From assembly GCA_014204435.1 (NCBI GenBank), contig JACHLF010000004.1:310001-374000 (forward strand): a DNA stretch of 64,000 nucleotides, in the 5' to 3' direction. The stretch comes from Mycobacteroides chelonae (GTDB lineage Bacteria > Actinomycetota > Actinomycetes > Mycobacteriales > Mycobacteriaceae). The notes below the pieces were generated by a model, which was not told the origin of the DNA, made no database searches, and saw only the letters and a list, made by a program, of their open reading frames with translations. This document shows positions 21,349 through 35,139 of the stretch, one piece after another. The position numbers and the translations under genes are program-made. Position 1 is the stretch's first letter, and each line of letters begins with the position of its first letter.

Positions 21349-21371
21349 CCATGTCAATATTCCTGACATGG
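21349..21371. promoter_or_regulatory. 8-bp-arm palindrome upstream of the oxidoreductase
   Basis: CCATGTCA (21349-21356) and TGACATGG (21364-21371) are perfect inverted repeats with a 7-base spacer. They lie 22-44 bases upstream of the oxidoreductase start and next to a run of nine T. This size and position suit a dimeric repressor. The regulator is unknown. Confidence 0.5.
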
Positions 21372-21396
21372 AAGATTTTTTTTTCGCGCGGGAGCC

Positions 21397-21756
21397 CTAG
21401 AGGCCGAACTGTTCCTTGACCTGCTTGGTGCGATAGTGCTCGACGATGAACCCGAGTAGCGGGATGGTGCCCGCGAGCAGCGTGCCGATGGTGCGTGGCC
21501 ACGGCCAACGCACCTTGATGGCCAGGTCGGTGGTGAAAATCAGGTACACGAAGTAGATCCAGCCGTGCACGATGCCGATCCAGCTTGGCGGATGCGGAAC
21601 CTGCTCAACGTATTTGAGCCACATCTCCCAACACAGCGCGATCAGCCACACGCCCGTGGTCCACGCCAGGATGCGGTAGCGCCACAACGCGCCCCGGATC
21701 TTCTCAACCGGTGTGATGACGGCAGGCGTGTCGGGTGTGGCGTCTTGCTCGGTCAC
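21397..21756 (-). CDS. DUF3817 integral membrane protein (Rv1342c-like)
   Basis: This 119-residue membrane protein has three predicted helices (RYRILAWTTGVWLIALCWEMW, GIVHGWIYFVYLIFTTDLAI, TIGTLLAGTIPLLGFIVEHY) and the charged tail typical of DUF3817. The motif HGWIYFVYL is conserved in the family. Its ATG overlaps the stop of the upstream LprD-like gene. It corresponds to Rv1342c. No biochemical role is established. Confidence 0.9.
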   Translation of the reverse strand: MTEQDATPDTPAVITPVEKIRGALWRYRILAWTTGVWLIALCWEMWLKYVEQVPHPPSWIGIVHGWIYFVYLIFTTDLAIKVRWPWPRTIGTLLAGTIPLLGFIVEHYRTKQVKEQFGL

Positions 21757-22121
21757 GGGGCGGGCTTCCTATCTTCTTTGGCCAGGGCGGCGAGGTACGC
21801 GTTGTATTCGGTCAGTGTGCGGTCCTCGGGGTCCGGCGTCGCGGCGGCGGGGCGCTCGGGCAGCAGGCCCTGAGGTATCTCGGTGATCCGATCGGTGGGC
21901 GGCGGGGGCGGTCCCTCGTCCTCGTATTGCACGAAGCGGCGATAGGCCCAAATCGCGAATGCCGCGAACAGAGGCCATTGCAGCGCGTAGCCCAGGTTCT
22001 GGTCGTTGCCGGTCACCGACTCGAAGCGCTGGAACTGCCAATAGGCCAGGCCGAGGAACGCGACCACACTGACGCCGACCAGCACGATGAGCGCTGGTCT
22101 CCCACGCCGTGTAGTGGACAC
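21753..22121 (-). CDS. LprD-like (Rv1343c-like) membrane protein
   Basis: The gene sits where M. tuberculosis has lprD (Rv1343c). GTG 22121 gives 122 residues: MSTTRRGRPALIVLVGVSVV, one helix to FLGLAYWQF, and a second helix LQWPLFAAFAIWAYRRF, then a proline-rich, charged tail. No lipobox cysteine is present, so this copy is not a lipoprotein despite the M. tuberculosis name. It is coupled to the DUF3817 gene. The function is unknown. The start is chosen by position and length. Confidence 0.75.
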   Translation of the reverse strand: MSTTRRGRPALIVLVGVSVVAFLGLAYWQFQRFESVTGNDQNLGYALQWPLFAAFAIWAYRRFVQYEDEGPPPPPTDRITEIPQGLLPERPAAATPDPEDRTLTEYNAYLAALAKEDRKPAP

Positions 22122-22168
22122 CTTCTGACGGTACCGCGTGAGCGTGGTGACGATGCCAACGCCCCTGG

Positions 22169-22755
22169 TCAGCGCTTCGGCTCGATGAACTCGTCCGGAC
22201 GTGCGGTGGCAGCCTTGCGGTACACGGACACGACGTATTTGGTCGATCGTGTCCAGGGAATATCGAGGGCGTCGAGGGCAGCGCTGAAGCGTCCGAGGAT
22301 GTCGTCGGAGCTGTGCTTGCGGCCCGGGCCGTGCTGAGGAAATAGGCAGGGCCAATGCTTGGAGTACATCGCGACGTCAACGCAGCGGGTGGGCAGCTTC
22401 ATGACTGCTGCTTGGGCATCAACGCATCCATAGTTGCCCGGCAATTCTCGATGATCTCTGGGTACTTTGCGTCGAGTGTGACGCGAAGACGCCATACTCG
22501 GCCGTCTGGTGAAATGCACCCGTCCCCGAGATAGAGGCCCAATAGGTACGCACAGGTAGGTGGGGGTACCGCGCTCAACGGGTGTTTCGCGCCACAGGTC
22601 ATCGAGCCGGCCGATAGCCGCGGGAGAACGCCTGGACGATGGCGCCCATCTCGCACAGTGGGTCGAGGAATGCCCGTTCTGCGGGCGATAGCGCAGTCGC
22701 TCAAGCCAGCGGACAGAAGCTGCTGAACTCTGGCGAAATCTTCCGCAGAGCGCAT
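22169..22755 (-). pseudogene. LAGLIDADG-type protein with N-terminal HTH, frameshifted
   Basis: The first segment (22755 to 22399) has an HTH (SAEDFARVQQLLSAGLSDC, AIARRTGIPRPTVRD) then a LAGLIDADG-like helix YLLGLYLGDGCIS. It ends at a TGA after MPKQQS. Reading resumes in another frame as LPTRCVDVAMYSKHWPC to EFIEPKR. At the break TCATGAAGCTG would read S-W-K-L with one extra G, so a single-base deletion is likely. In addition FPQHGPGRKH runs directly into SSDDILGRF, where intact relatives have a longer segment with a second acidic motif, so an internal deletion is likely. It lies 74 bases from tRNA-Leu. Confidence 0.7.
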
Positions 22756-22828
22756 GTTCCGCCCCTCCCCGCTCACTGGATTCACGGGATCCGGGTGCAC
22801 TGACAGCTGCGGGGTACGATCAAGGCCT

Positions 22829-22912
22829 GCGCGAGTGGCGGAATTGGCTTACGCGCTGGATTTAGGTTCCAGTGTCCTTACGGACGTGGGGGTTCGAGTC
22901 CCCCCTCGCGCA
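22829..22912 (+). tRNA. tRNA-Leu (anticodon UAG)
   Basis: A class II cloverleaf is visible. The acceptor GCGCGAG (22829-22835) pairs with CTCGCGC (22905-22911). A D-arm with GCG/CGC is followed by the anticodon stem CTGGA/TCCAG around the loop TTTAGGT (anticodon TAG), an extended variable arm with GTCC/GGAC, and the T-arm GGGGG-TTCGAGT-CCCCC. CCA is not encoded. It reads CUA and related leucine codons and sits at the left border of the accessory zone. Confidence 0.96.
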
Positions 22913-22961
22913 CAGATGTGGGTAGTTCGGCTGCACTCGTGGCCGCGCCTAGACTGAAAAC

Positions 22962-24758
22962 GTGGTTCGCAGTGACGGTTTGCTTGACATCGACGATTGC
23001 CTGAATTCCGACGGAAACATCGAGCTGCCTCCCGGCACTACGCTGATATCCCTCATCGAGCGCAACATCAGGAACGTCGGAGACACCGTCGCCTATCGGT
23101 ACCTCGACTTCACCACCTCCGAAGACGGTACCCGCGTCGAGCTCACCTGGTGGCAGCTCGGGGTGCGTCTCAACGCCGTGGCCGCGCAGCTGCAACGCCA
23201 TATCCAGCGCGGTGAACGTGTCGCGATCCTGGCTCCGCAGGGCCTCGATTACATCGTCGGCTTCTTCTCGGCCATCAAGGCGGGCGCGATCGCCGTGCCG
23301 TTGTTCGCCCCTGAACTGCCCGGCCACGCCCAACGCCTCGACACCGCGTTGAGGGATTGCACGCCCTCGGTGGTGTTGACCACTGCCATGGCGCGCGCCG
23401 CGGTGGAAGAGTTTCTGAACGGTCGCCGGGAGACGCCACAGATTCTCGTCATCGACGAGATACCCGATGACGCAGGGGAGGCGTTCGAGTACGTGCACCT
23501 TGTGGAGGACGACATCTCGCACCTGCAGTACACCTCGGGCGCCACCCGCGCACCGGTAGGCGTGGAGATCACCCATCGGGCTGTCGGTGTCAACCTGACG
23601 CAGATGATCCTGTCCATCGACCTGCTGGATCGAAACACCCACGGCTGCAGCTGGTTACCGCTCTACCACGATATGGGTCTGTCGATGATCGGCTTCCCGA
23701 CCGTCTATGGTGGGCACTCCACCCTGATGTCGCCGACGGCGTTCATCCGCCGGCCGCAGCGCTGGATCAAGGCACTCTCCGACGGATGCAAGGAGGGGCG
23801 CGTGATCACCGCCGCGCCCAACTTCGCCTACGAGTACACGGCGCAACGTGGCGTACCGAAGGACGGTGCGGATATCAACCTCGACAAGGTCGTGATGATC
23901 ATCGGCTCTGAGCCGGTCAGTATCGATGCCATCCGTGCGGTGGAAAAAGCATTCGCGCCTTTCGGATTGCCTCCGACCGCGTTCAAGCCCTCGTACGGAA
24001 TCGCCGAGGCCACCCTGTTCATCTCCAATATCGCCCCGGATGCCGAGCCCTCGGTCGTGCACCTCGACCGCAAACAGCTTGCGGCGGGCCGCGCGGTCGA
24101 GGTCGCCGTGGACGCTCCCAATGCCACCGCCCACGTGTCCTGCGGTCAACTCGCCCGCAGCCTGCACGGCGTTGTCGTCGACCCCGGCACCGAACATGAG
24201 CTTGCCGACGGTCAGGTCGGGGAAATCTGGTTGCAGGGCAACAACGTTGGCCGCGGATACTGGGGCCGCCCCGAAGACACCAAACGGGTGTTCCATGCCC
24301 GGCTTGGCCACCCGTTGCCGCAAGGCAGTCACGCGGCAACGGCCGACGCCGACGGCGACTGGTTGCGCACGGGCGACATGGGCTTTTACCTCGACGGCGA
24401 GCTGTATGTCACCGGCCGCCTTGCCGACCACATAACCCTCGAGGGACACAGTCACTACCCGCAGGACATCGAGGCCACCGTCGCCGACGCCTCGCCCATC
24501 GTGCGGCGCGGATACGTCACCGCGTTCGCGGTCGACGACGCTCTGGTCATCGTGGCCGAGCGCGCGTCGCGTACGGCCAAGGCCGACCCGCAGGAAGCCG
24601 GCGACGCGATCCGGGCCGCCGTGGGCACCGCGTACGGTCTGGAGCCCGCTGACGTGCGATTGCTCCCTGCGGGCGGCATTCCCCGCACCACCAGCGGAAA
24701 GCTCGCACGGTTGGCCTGCCGGGGCCAGTACCTCGAAGGCAGGCTGGGCGTCCACTGA
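22962..24758 (+). CDS. fatty acyl-AMP ligase (FadD32-like FAAL)
   Basis: This 598-residue ANL-superfamily protein activates fatty acids as acyl-adenylates. The adenylation P-loop is YTSGATRAPVGVEITH (near residue 188), with the core motifs WLPLYHDMGLSMIGF, TAAPNFAYEY, KPSYGIAEATLF and WLRTGDMGFYLDGELY. These are closest in pattern to FadD32-type FAALs and not to acyl-CoA ligases. The C-terminal lysine motif is IPRTTSGKLARLACR. No polyketide synthase partner is adjacent, so the acceptor is unknown. It starts 50 bases after tRNA-Leu and precedes jetA by 148 bases that show no clear signal. Confidence 0.88.
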   Translation: MVRSDGLLDIDDCLNSDGNIELPPGTTLISLIERNIRNVGDTVAYRYLDFTTSEDGTRVELTWWQLGVRLNAVAAQLQRHIQRGERVAILAPQGLDYIVGFFSAIKAGAIAVPLFAPELPGHAQRLDTALRDCTPSVVLTTAMARAAVEEFLNGRRETPQILVIDEIPDDAGEAFEYVHLVEDDISHLQYTSGATRAPVGVEITHRAVGVNLTQMILSIDLLDRNTHGCSWLPLYHDMGLSMIGFPTVYGGHSTLMSPTAFIRRPQRWIKALSDGCKEGRVITAAPNFAYEYTAQRGVPKDGADINLDKVVMIIGSEPVSIDAIRAVEKAFAPFGLPPTAFKPSYGIAEATLFISNIAPDAEPSVVHLDRKQLAAGRAVEVAVDAPNATAHVSCGQLARSLHGVVVDPGTEHELADGQVGEIWLQGNNVGRGYWGRPEDTKRVFHARLGHPLPQGSHAATADADGDWLRTGDMGFYLDGELYVTGRLADHITLEGHSHYPQDIEATVADASPIVRRGYVTAFAVDDALVIVAERASRTAKADPQEAGDAIRAAVGTAYGLEPADVRLLPAGGIPRTTSGKLARLACRGQYLEGRLGVH

Positions 24759-24906
24759 GGTCCCAGCTAACTCATTTGCCTCATTTGTCCCACGTCAGCG
24801 AGCCCATTCGCCACGCCCCGCTCGGCCCGGTAGGTTTTGCGAGCCAGTGGCTATGACGGCTGCGCGGCCGGGGGACAAGACGTTAGCTATGTGATGGAGG
24901 TGCGCG

Positions 24907-30425
<5,519 letters not shown>

Positions 30426-30429
<4 letters not shown>

Positions 30430-31211
30430 CGGCCCACGAATTCGGCGGTGGTGCGGGTAAGGAATGCCTGTACGCCCAGTGCGGCGTCTTCGGTGGTGAA
30501 CAGTTCCCGGATGGTGGGCACCAGCTGGGTCTCGGCGCTCGCCTCGCCCTCGCGTAGTGCTTGCCGGGCATTGCGCAACGTGGCCTGTACGCCCAGCGGC
30601 GCTTGACGGGCGATGGTCTGGGCGATGGCGATGGCCTTGTCCACATGCCGGCCCGCGGCCACGACCTCCTGCACGATTCCGATGCGATGCGCCTCGACGG
30701 CGTCGAAGGTGTCGGCCGTCAGCATCCACCGCATGGCGTTACCCCAACCGGCAGTGCGGGGGAAGCGGATCGTCGCCCCACCGAAGGGGTATATCCCGCG
30801 GTTGATTTCGAGCTGCGCGAAGGTGGCTGTCTCATCGGCGATCACGATGTCGCCGGCGAGTGCCAGCTCGATGCCCAGCGTCAGAACCTTGCCGTGGACC
30901 GCGACAATCAGCGGCTTGCGCAGATGCGTTCCGTCGACCTGCCACGGATTGACTCCGCTGTCCGGGGTGAGCGATGCGCCTCCCTGAATCTCGGCGGCCA
31001 CGCTGGCCAGGTCCAGCCCAGCGGTGAACATCGTTCCCTCGCCGTAGAGCACCGCGGCTCGTAGGCCCGGGTCGGCATCGAACTCTGCCAGGGCCAGGGA
31101 TAACTCCTGCAGCATCGTCTTGTCGAAGGCATTGCGCTTGGCAGGCCGATTCAGTCCGATGACCTGGACATATCCATCGCGCCGGATGCTCAGGGTTTCG
31201 TACGCGCTCAT
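30426..31211 (-). CDS. enoyl-CoA hydratase/isomerase-family protein (crotonase)
   Basis: This 261-residue crotonase has the CoA-binding and oxyanion-hole segments [16 protein letters not shown] and [17 protein letters not shown], and an active-site-region glutamate in [15 protein letters not shown]. It ends with the usual helical tail. It diverges from a TetR gene across a 73-base region with a palindrome, so it is a probable TetR target. The natural substrate cannot be told from sequence. Confidence 0.9.
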
Positions 31212-31236
31212 TGACTTCTCCGTCTCGGTGGGCGAT

Positions 31237-31256
31237 TATGTAGGGCATCATACATA
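31237..31256. promoter_or_regulatory. TATGTA-N8-TACATA palindrome in divergent promoter
   Basis: TATGTA (31237-31242) and TACATA (31251-31256) form an inverted repeat with an 8-base spacer. It lies 26-45 bases from the crotonase start and 29-48 bases from the TetR start. The position between a TetR gene and its divergent neighbour suggests the operator of that regulator. Confidence 0.6.
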
Positions 31257-31284
31257 GACTGCCTGCCGGGCCGGAAGGACGAGA

Positions 31285-31857
31285 ATGAGCACCCCGCGTG
31301 AACGAATGGTTGCCTCGGCGGCCTTACTGATTCGGGAGCGCGGTGCGCATGCGACGGCCATTTCCGATGTTCTCGAGCACAGCGGTGCACCGCGCGGGTC
31401 GGCGTACCACTACTTTCCCGGCGGGCGCGCTCAACTGCTCTGCGAGGCAGTGGATCTTGCTGGCGACTACATCGTCGGAATGATCGATGCCAAGCCCTCG
31501 GTGGTGGACGCACTCGATATGCTCGTCGCCTCCTACCGGAAGCAGTTGATGCGCAGCGATTTTCGGGCAGGGTGTCCGGTCGTCGCGGTGGCGGTGGAGG
31601 CTGGGGACCCGGAAAGCCCGGCCGGCAATCGCCAGCTCATCGAACGCTCGGCAGAGGTCTTTCGGCGCTGGATCGGCCTCATGGCCGACAAGTTGGCTGC
31701 CGCCGGTGTTGCCCGGGCACGCGCCGATGAGCTCGCGATGATGGCGATGACCTCGTTGGAAGGGGCCATCATCGTCGCGCGATCGACCCGTGAGATCGCA
31801 CCGATCGACGTGGTGCACAAGCAGTTGCGCGCTCTTATCGAGGAGGCTCTGGCATGA
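31285..31857 (+). CDS. TetR-family regulator (LmrA/YxaF-like)
   Basis: This 190-residue protein has a TetR HTH (AISDVLEHSGAPRGSAYHYFPGGRAQLL, about residues 28-55). The GSAYHYFPGGR form of the recognition helix is typical of the LmrA/YxaF subgroup. The C-terminal part contains CPVVAVAVEAGD, also common there. The stop overlaps the molybdoenzyme ATG as ATGA, so the two are coupled. It is divergent from the crotonase gene. The ligand is unknown. Confidence 0.9.
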   Translation: MSTPRERMVASAALLIRERGAHATAISDVLEHSGAPRGSAYHYFPGGRAQLLCEAVDLAGDYIVGMIDAKPSVVDALDMLVASYRKQLMRSDFRAGCPVVAVAVEAGDPESPAGNRQLIERSAEVFRRWIGLMADKLAAAGVARARADELAMMAMTSLEGAIIVARSTREIAPIDVVHKQLRALIEEALA

Positions 31858-34088
31858 ACACCACCAACTGGTTGCCCACCGCCTGCATTTTGTGTGAGTG
31901 CAACTGCGGCATCGTGGTGCAGACGGAGGGGCGCACGCTCGCCAAGATCCGTGGGGATAAGGAGCATCCGGGCTCGAAGGGTTACACCTGCAACAAAGCG
32001 CTGCGCCTGAACCATTACCAGAACAACGCCAACCGGCTGACCTCGCCCATGCGCCGCCGGCCCGATGGTACCTATGAGGAAATCGATTGGGACACGGCGA
32101 TCGGGGAGATCGCCGAGGGTTTCCGGCATGTCCGTGACAGCTATGGCGGCGACAAGATCTTCTACTACGGCGGTGGTGGCCAGGGAAACCACTTGGGTGG
32201 TGCCTACAGCGGCGCGTTCCTCAAGGCGATCGGCTCCAAATACCGCTCCAATGCGCTGGCGCAAGAGAAGACAGGTGAGGCCTGGATCGACAAGAGCTTG
32301 TACGGCGGGCATACCCGTGGTGAGTTCGAACACGCTGAGGTCTCGGTCTTCGTCGGGAAGAACCCGTGGATGTCGCAGAGTTTCCCCCGGGCCCGCGTGG
32401 TGCTCAATGAAATCGCCAAGGATCCCGCGCGCTCGATGGTTGTCATCGACCCGGTGATCACCGATACCGCCAAGATGGCCGACTTTCATCTGCGGGTGCG
32501 CCCCGGAGCCGACGCCTGGTGCCTGGCCGCGCTTGCCGCGGTGCTGATCCAGGAGAATCTTTGTGACGAAGTATTTTTGGCTGAGCACGTCAACGGAACC
32601 GAGGAAGTTCGTGACGTGCTGCGCGCGGTACCGATCGCCGACTACGCGCAGCGCTGTGGCGTCGATGAGGATCTCATTCGGCGGGCGGCCCGGCGGATCG
32701 CCGCGGCCCAGAGCGTGGCGGTCTTCGAAGACCTTGGGATCCAGCAGGCCCCTAACAGCACGTTGAGCTCGTACCTGAACAAGATGCTCTGGATACTCAC
32801 CGGCAGTTTCGCCAAGCGCGGCGGCCAGCACCTGCATTCGTGGATGGCCCCGCTCATGGGCGGGTTCTTCGGCAAGACTCCGGTAACCGGAGCACCCATC
32901 ATCGGTGGGCTGCTGCCGTCCAATGTCGTCCCCGAGGAGATCCTCACGGATCACCCCGACCGATTCCGGGCCATGATCGTCGAGAGCAGCAATCCCGCTC
33001 ACTCCCTGGCGGATTCGGCCAGATGCAAGGAGGCCTTCGAGTCCTTGGAGCTGCTGGTCGTCGTCGACGTGGCGATGACCGAGACTGCTCGCCTCGCCCA
33101 CTACGTGCTGCCCGCCGCCACCCAGTTCGAGAAGGTGGAGGCGACGTTCTTCAATCTGGAGTTCCCGCACAACACCTTTCAGCTGAGGCACCCGCTATTC
33201 GAGCCGGCGCCGGGAACCCTGCCCGAGCCCGAGATCTGGGCGCGGTTGGTCCGAGCGCTGGGTGTGGTGGATGACGCGGATCTGCAGCCATTGCGTGAAG
33301 CCGCCGCACAGGGGCACGACGCTTACCTCCAGGCGTTCTTCGCGGTGCTGGGGAACCCGGTACTGGCCCCGCTGGCTCCCTATGTGTTGTATGAAACTCT
33401 CGGCCCGACCTTGCCCGAGGGGTTGGAGGGGGCCGCCGCGGTGTGGGGCTTGGCTCAGAAGGTGATGATGACGTATCCACAGGCGGTGGGGCGGGCCGGC
33501 TATCCCGATGGCAACGCGTTGTTTGACGCCATATTGAACAGTCCGTCCGGAGTGGTCTTCACCGTTCACGAGTACGAAGACGACTTCGCGCTCATCACGC
33601 ACACCGACCGCAAGATTGCGTTGGCGATCCCTGAAATGCTGGACGACATCAGAGGATTGGCATCACGTCCGGCCCAGCTGATCACGCCCGAGTTCCCGAT
33701 CGTGCTTTCCGCAGGTGAGCGGCGGGCATACACCGCCAACGACATCATTCGCGACCCCGCGTGGCGTAAGCGGGATCAGCAGGGTGCGCTACGGATCAGT
33801 GTGGAGGACTCCCAAGCGCTCGGAGTGGCAGATGGGGAGCGGGTGCGTATCGCCACCGCGGCGGGCAGCGCCGAGGCCACCGTCGAGATCAGTGACACGA
33901 TGCAGTCCGGCCATGCCTCGCTGCCCAACGGGTTTGGGCTCGACTACACCGACGAGTCCGGCGAGATCAGCGCCCCAGGCGTCGCACCGAACGCGCTCAC
34001 GTCCTCGGCATGGCGTGACGAGTACGCCGGCACGCCATGGCATAAGCATGTGCCCGCGCGCATCGAGTCGTTGGCCGTCCGCGTCTAG
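31854..34088 (+). CDS. molybdopterin-dependent oxidoreductase (DMSO-reductase family)
   Basis: This 744-residue protein has an N-terminal 4Fe-4S ligand set Cys11-x2-Cys14-x3-Cys18-x27-Cys46 and bis-MGD binding regions (FVGKNPWMSQSFPRARVV, VESSNPAHSLADSARC). The C-terminal molydop-binding domain includes ALGVADGERVRIATAAGSAE. There is no signal peptide, so it is cytoplasmic. At the place where a Mo-ligating Cys, selenocysteine or Ser is expected (residues 130-142) the sequence is SNALAQEKTGEAW, with no such residue at the usual spot. No partner subunit gene is adjacent. It resembles formate-dehydrogenase or thiosulfate-reductase-like proteins, but the substrate is unclear. Confidence 0.88.
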   Translation: MNTTNWLPTACILCECNCGIVVQTEGRTLAKIRGDKEHPGSKGYTCNKALRLNHYQNNANRLTSPMRRRPDGTYEEIDWDTAIGEIAEGFRHVRDSYGGDKIFYYGGGGQGNHLGGAYSGAFLKAIGSKYRSNALAQEKTGEAWIDKSLYGGHTRGEFEHAEVSVFVGKNPWMSQSFPRARVVLNEIAKDPARSMVVIDPVITDTAKMADFHLRVRPGADAWCLAALAAVLIQENLCDEVFLAEHVNGTEEVRDVLRAVPIADYAQRCGVDEDLIRRAARRIAAAQSVAVFEDLGIQQAPNSTLSSYLNKMLWILTGSFAKRGGQHLHSWMAPLMGGFFGKTPVTGAPIIGGLLPSNVVPEEILTDHPDRFRAMIVESSNPAHSLADSARCKEAFESLELLVVVDVAMTETARLAHYVLPAATQFEKVEATFFNLEFPHNTFQLRHPLFEPAPGTLPEPEIWARLVRALGVVDDADLQPLREAAAQGHDAYLQAFFAVLGNPVLAPLAPYVLYETLGPTLPEGLEGAAAVWGLAQKVMMTYPQAVGRAGYPDGNALFDAILNSPSGVVFTVHEYEDDFALITHTDRKIALAIPEMLDDIRGLASRPAQLITPEFPIVLSAGERRAYTANDIIRDPAWRKRDQQGALRISVEDSQALGVADGERVRIATAAGSAEATVEISDTMQSGHASLPNGFGLDYTDESGEISAPGVAPNALTSSAWRDEYAGTPWHKHVPARIESLAVRV

Positions 34089-34126
34089 CGCATACGAGCG
34101 AGGTAGTGTCGCGCGGTGTTCTCGGA

Positions 34127-34558
34127 CTAGTTGATGACGCCGATGTAGCCATCCGGGCGCACCAGGACAAGCGCCGATGGCTTGACGTCGTAGTCGGCCG
34201 ACGGGACCATCTGCTGGAGGCGTACATCGGCGATGTCGGGGGTGCGGTTGGCGAAGGTGAGCAGGGTGAAGTGCGTGCCGCGCAGCACATCAAACAGGTG
34301 AGTGCCTTCCGGCAGCCGGGCGTGCGGTGCGCGGTCACCGGCCCCCAGATGTCCGGGGTGTGCGCGATCGTCAACGGCCAATGGTCCTCCGCGATAGGTG
34401 ATGTCCATCTGATGCAACTGAGGCGCGGGCCCGTCGGAGGGATCGAAGTTACGCCGGTGTAGATCGGTACTGAGCCCGAGCACGGACGCGGCGACGGGCA
34501 CCCGCTCTTCCTCGTAAGTGTCCGGCAGCGTGGTCAGCCGGAAACCAGCGCAGGCGTA
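34127..34558 (-). pseudogene. C-terminal remnant of an FAD-dependent aromatic monooxygenase
   Basis: An open stretch of about 143 codons reads LTTLPDTYEEERVPVAASVLG through HLFDVLRGTHFTLLTF to VLVRPDGYIGVIN. This matches the tail of PheA/MhpA-type flavin monooxygenases (YEAERRPVA and the thioredoxin-like C-terminal domain ending RPDGYI). The FAD-binding N-terminal two thirds are missing: upstream the frame meets the stop codon of the MaoC gene. A GTG within it could start a short product, but the catalytic domain is absent. Confidence 0.7.
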
Positions 34559-35014
34559 CTACTGGTATAGGTACACGCTTTCAGCGGCACAGGGCGGCCG
34601 ATCCTTGCCCTCGATCTCGTACTTGATCCCGTACGTCGCCTCGACGGTGCCTTTGTCGCGCTGCTTGGCCGACAGCAGCGTGACGTGTCCGCGTACGCGC
34701 GCGCCCACGTGCAGCGGGGCGGGGAATCTCACCTTGTTGACTCCGTAGTTGAGCACCGCGTCGTACGACGCGATCTCAAGTACCTCGTCGAGGAATGCCG
34801 GGGCCAGAGCGAGCGTGAGGTATCCATGCACGATGGTCCCGCCGAAAGGGCCGGACTTGGCACGTTCGGTGTCGATGTGAATCCACTGCCGGTCGCCGGT
34901 CGCATCCGCGAACTCGTTGACCTGTTCCTGGGTGATCTGAACCCAACTGCTGGTACCCAATTCGACTCTGCCCAGGGACAGCAGCTCCTGTGGTGTCGCC
35001 AGCTTGGTGGACAT
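34559..35014 (-). CDS. MaoC-like (R)-hydratase, single hot-dog domain
   Basis: This 151-residue protein has the R-hydratase motif DATGDRQWIHIDTERAKSGPFGGTIVHGY, with the catalytic Asp and His, as in HtdZ/Rv0130-type enzymes that hydrate 2-enoyl-CoA. ATG 35014 is preceded by AAGGAG at a good distance; the longer open frame was not used. The stop borders the monooxygenase remnant directly, so the 3' neighbour was probably lost by deletion. It diverges from a lipoprotein gene. GACCGGTC at 35058-35065 in between may be a regulator half-site. Confidence 0.9.
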   Translation of the reverse strand: MSTKLATPQELLSLGRVELGTSSWVQITQEQVNEFADATGDRQWIHIDTERAKSGPFGGTIVHGYLTLALAPAFLDEVLEIASYDAVLNYGVNKVRFPAPLHVGARVRGHVTLLSAKQRDKGTVEATYGIKYEIEGKDRPPCAAESVYLYQ

Positions 35015-35139
35015 ACCGCGCACTCCTTCTCGGGTCGTGGTGCCTTGTCGCATTACCGACCGGTCATGTCGGCTGAACTCTTCTTACCCGAGATCGCATG
35101 CCTGCCACGGGACAATGCCCAAATCCGGGAGAGCAGCGT

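Noticed and set aside
24759..24906. Search for a small jetD-like or antitoxin gene between the acyl-AMP ligase and jetA
   Set aside because: Only 148 bases with a ribosome-binding site for jetA. No open frame of useful size was found on either strand.
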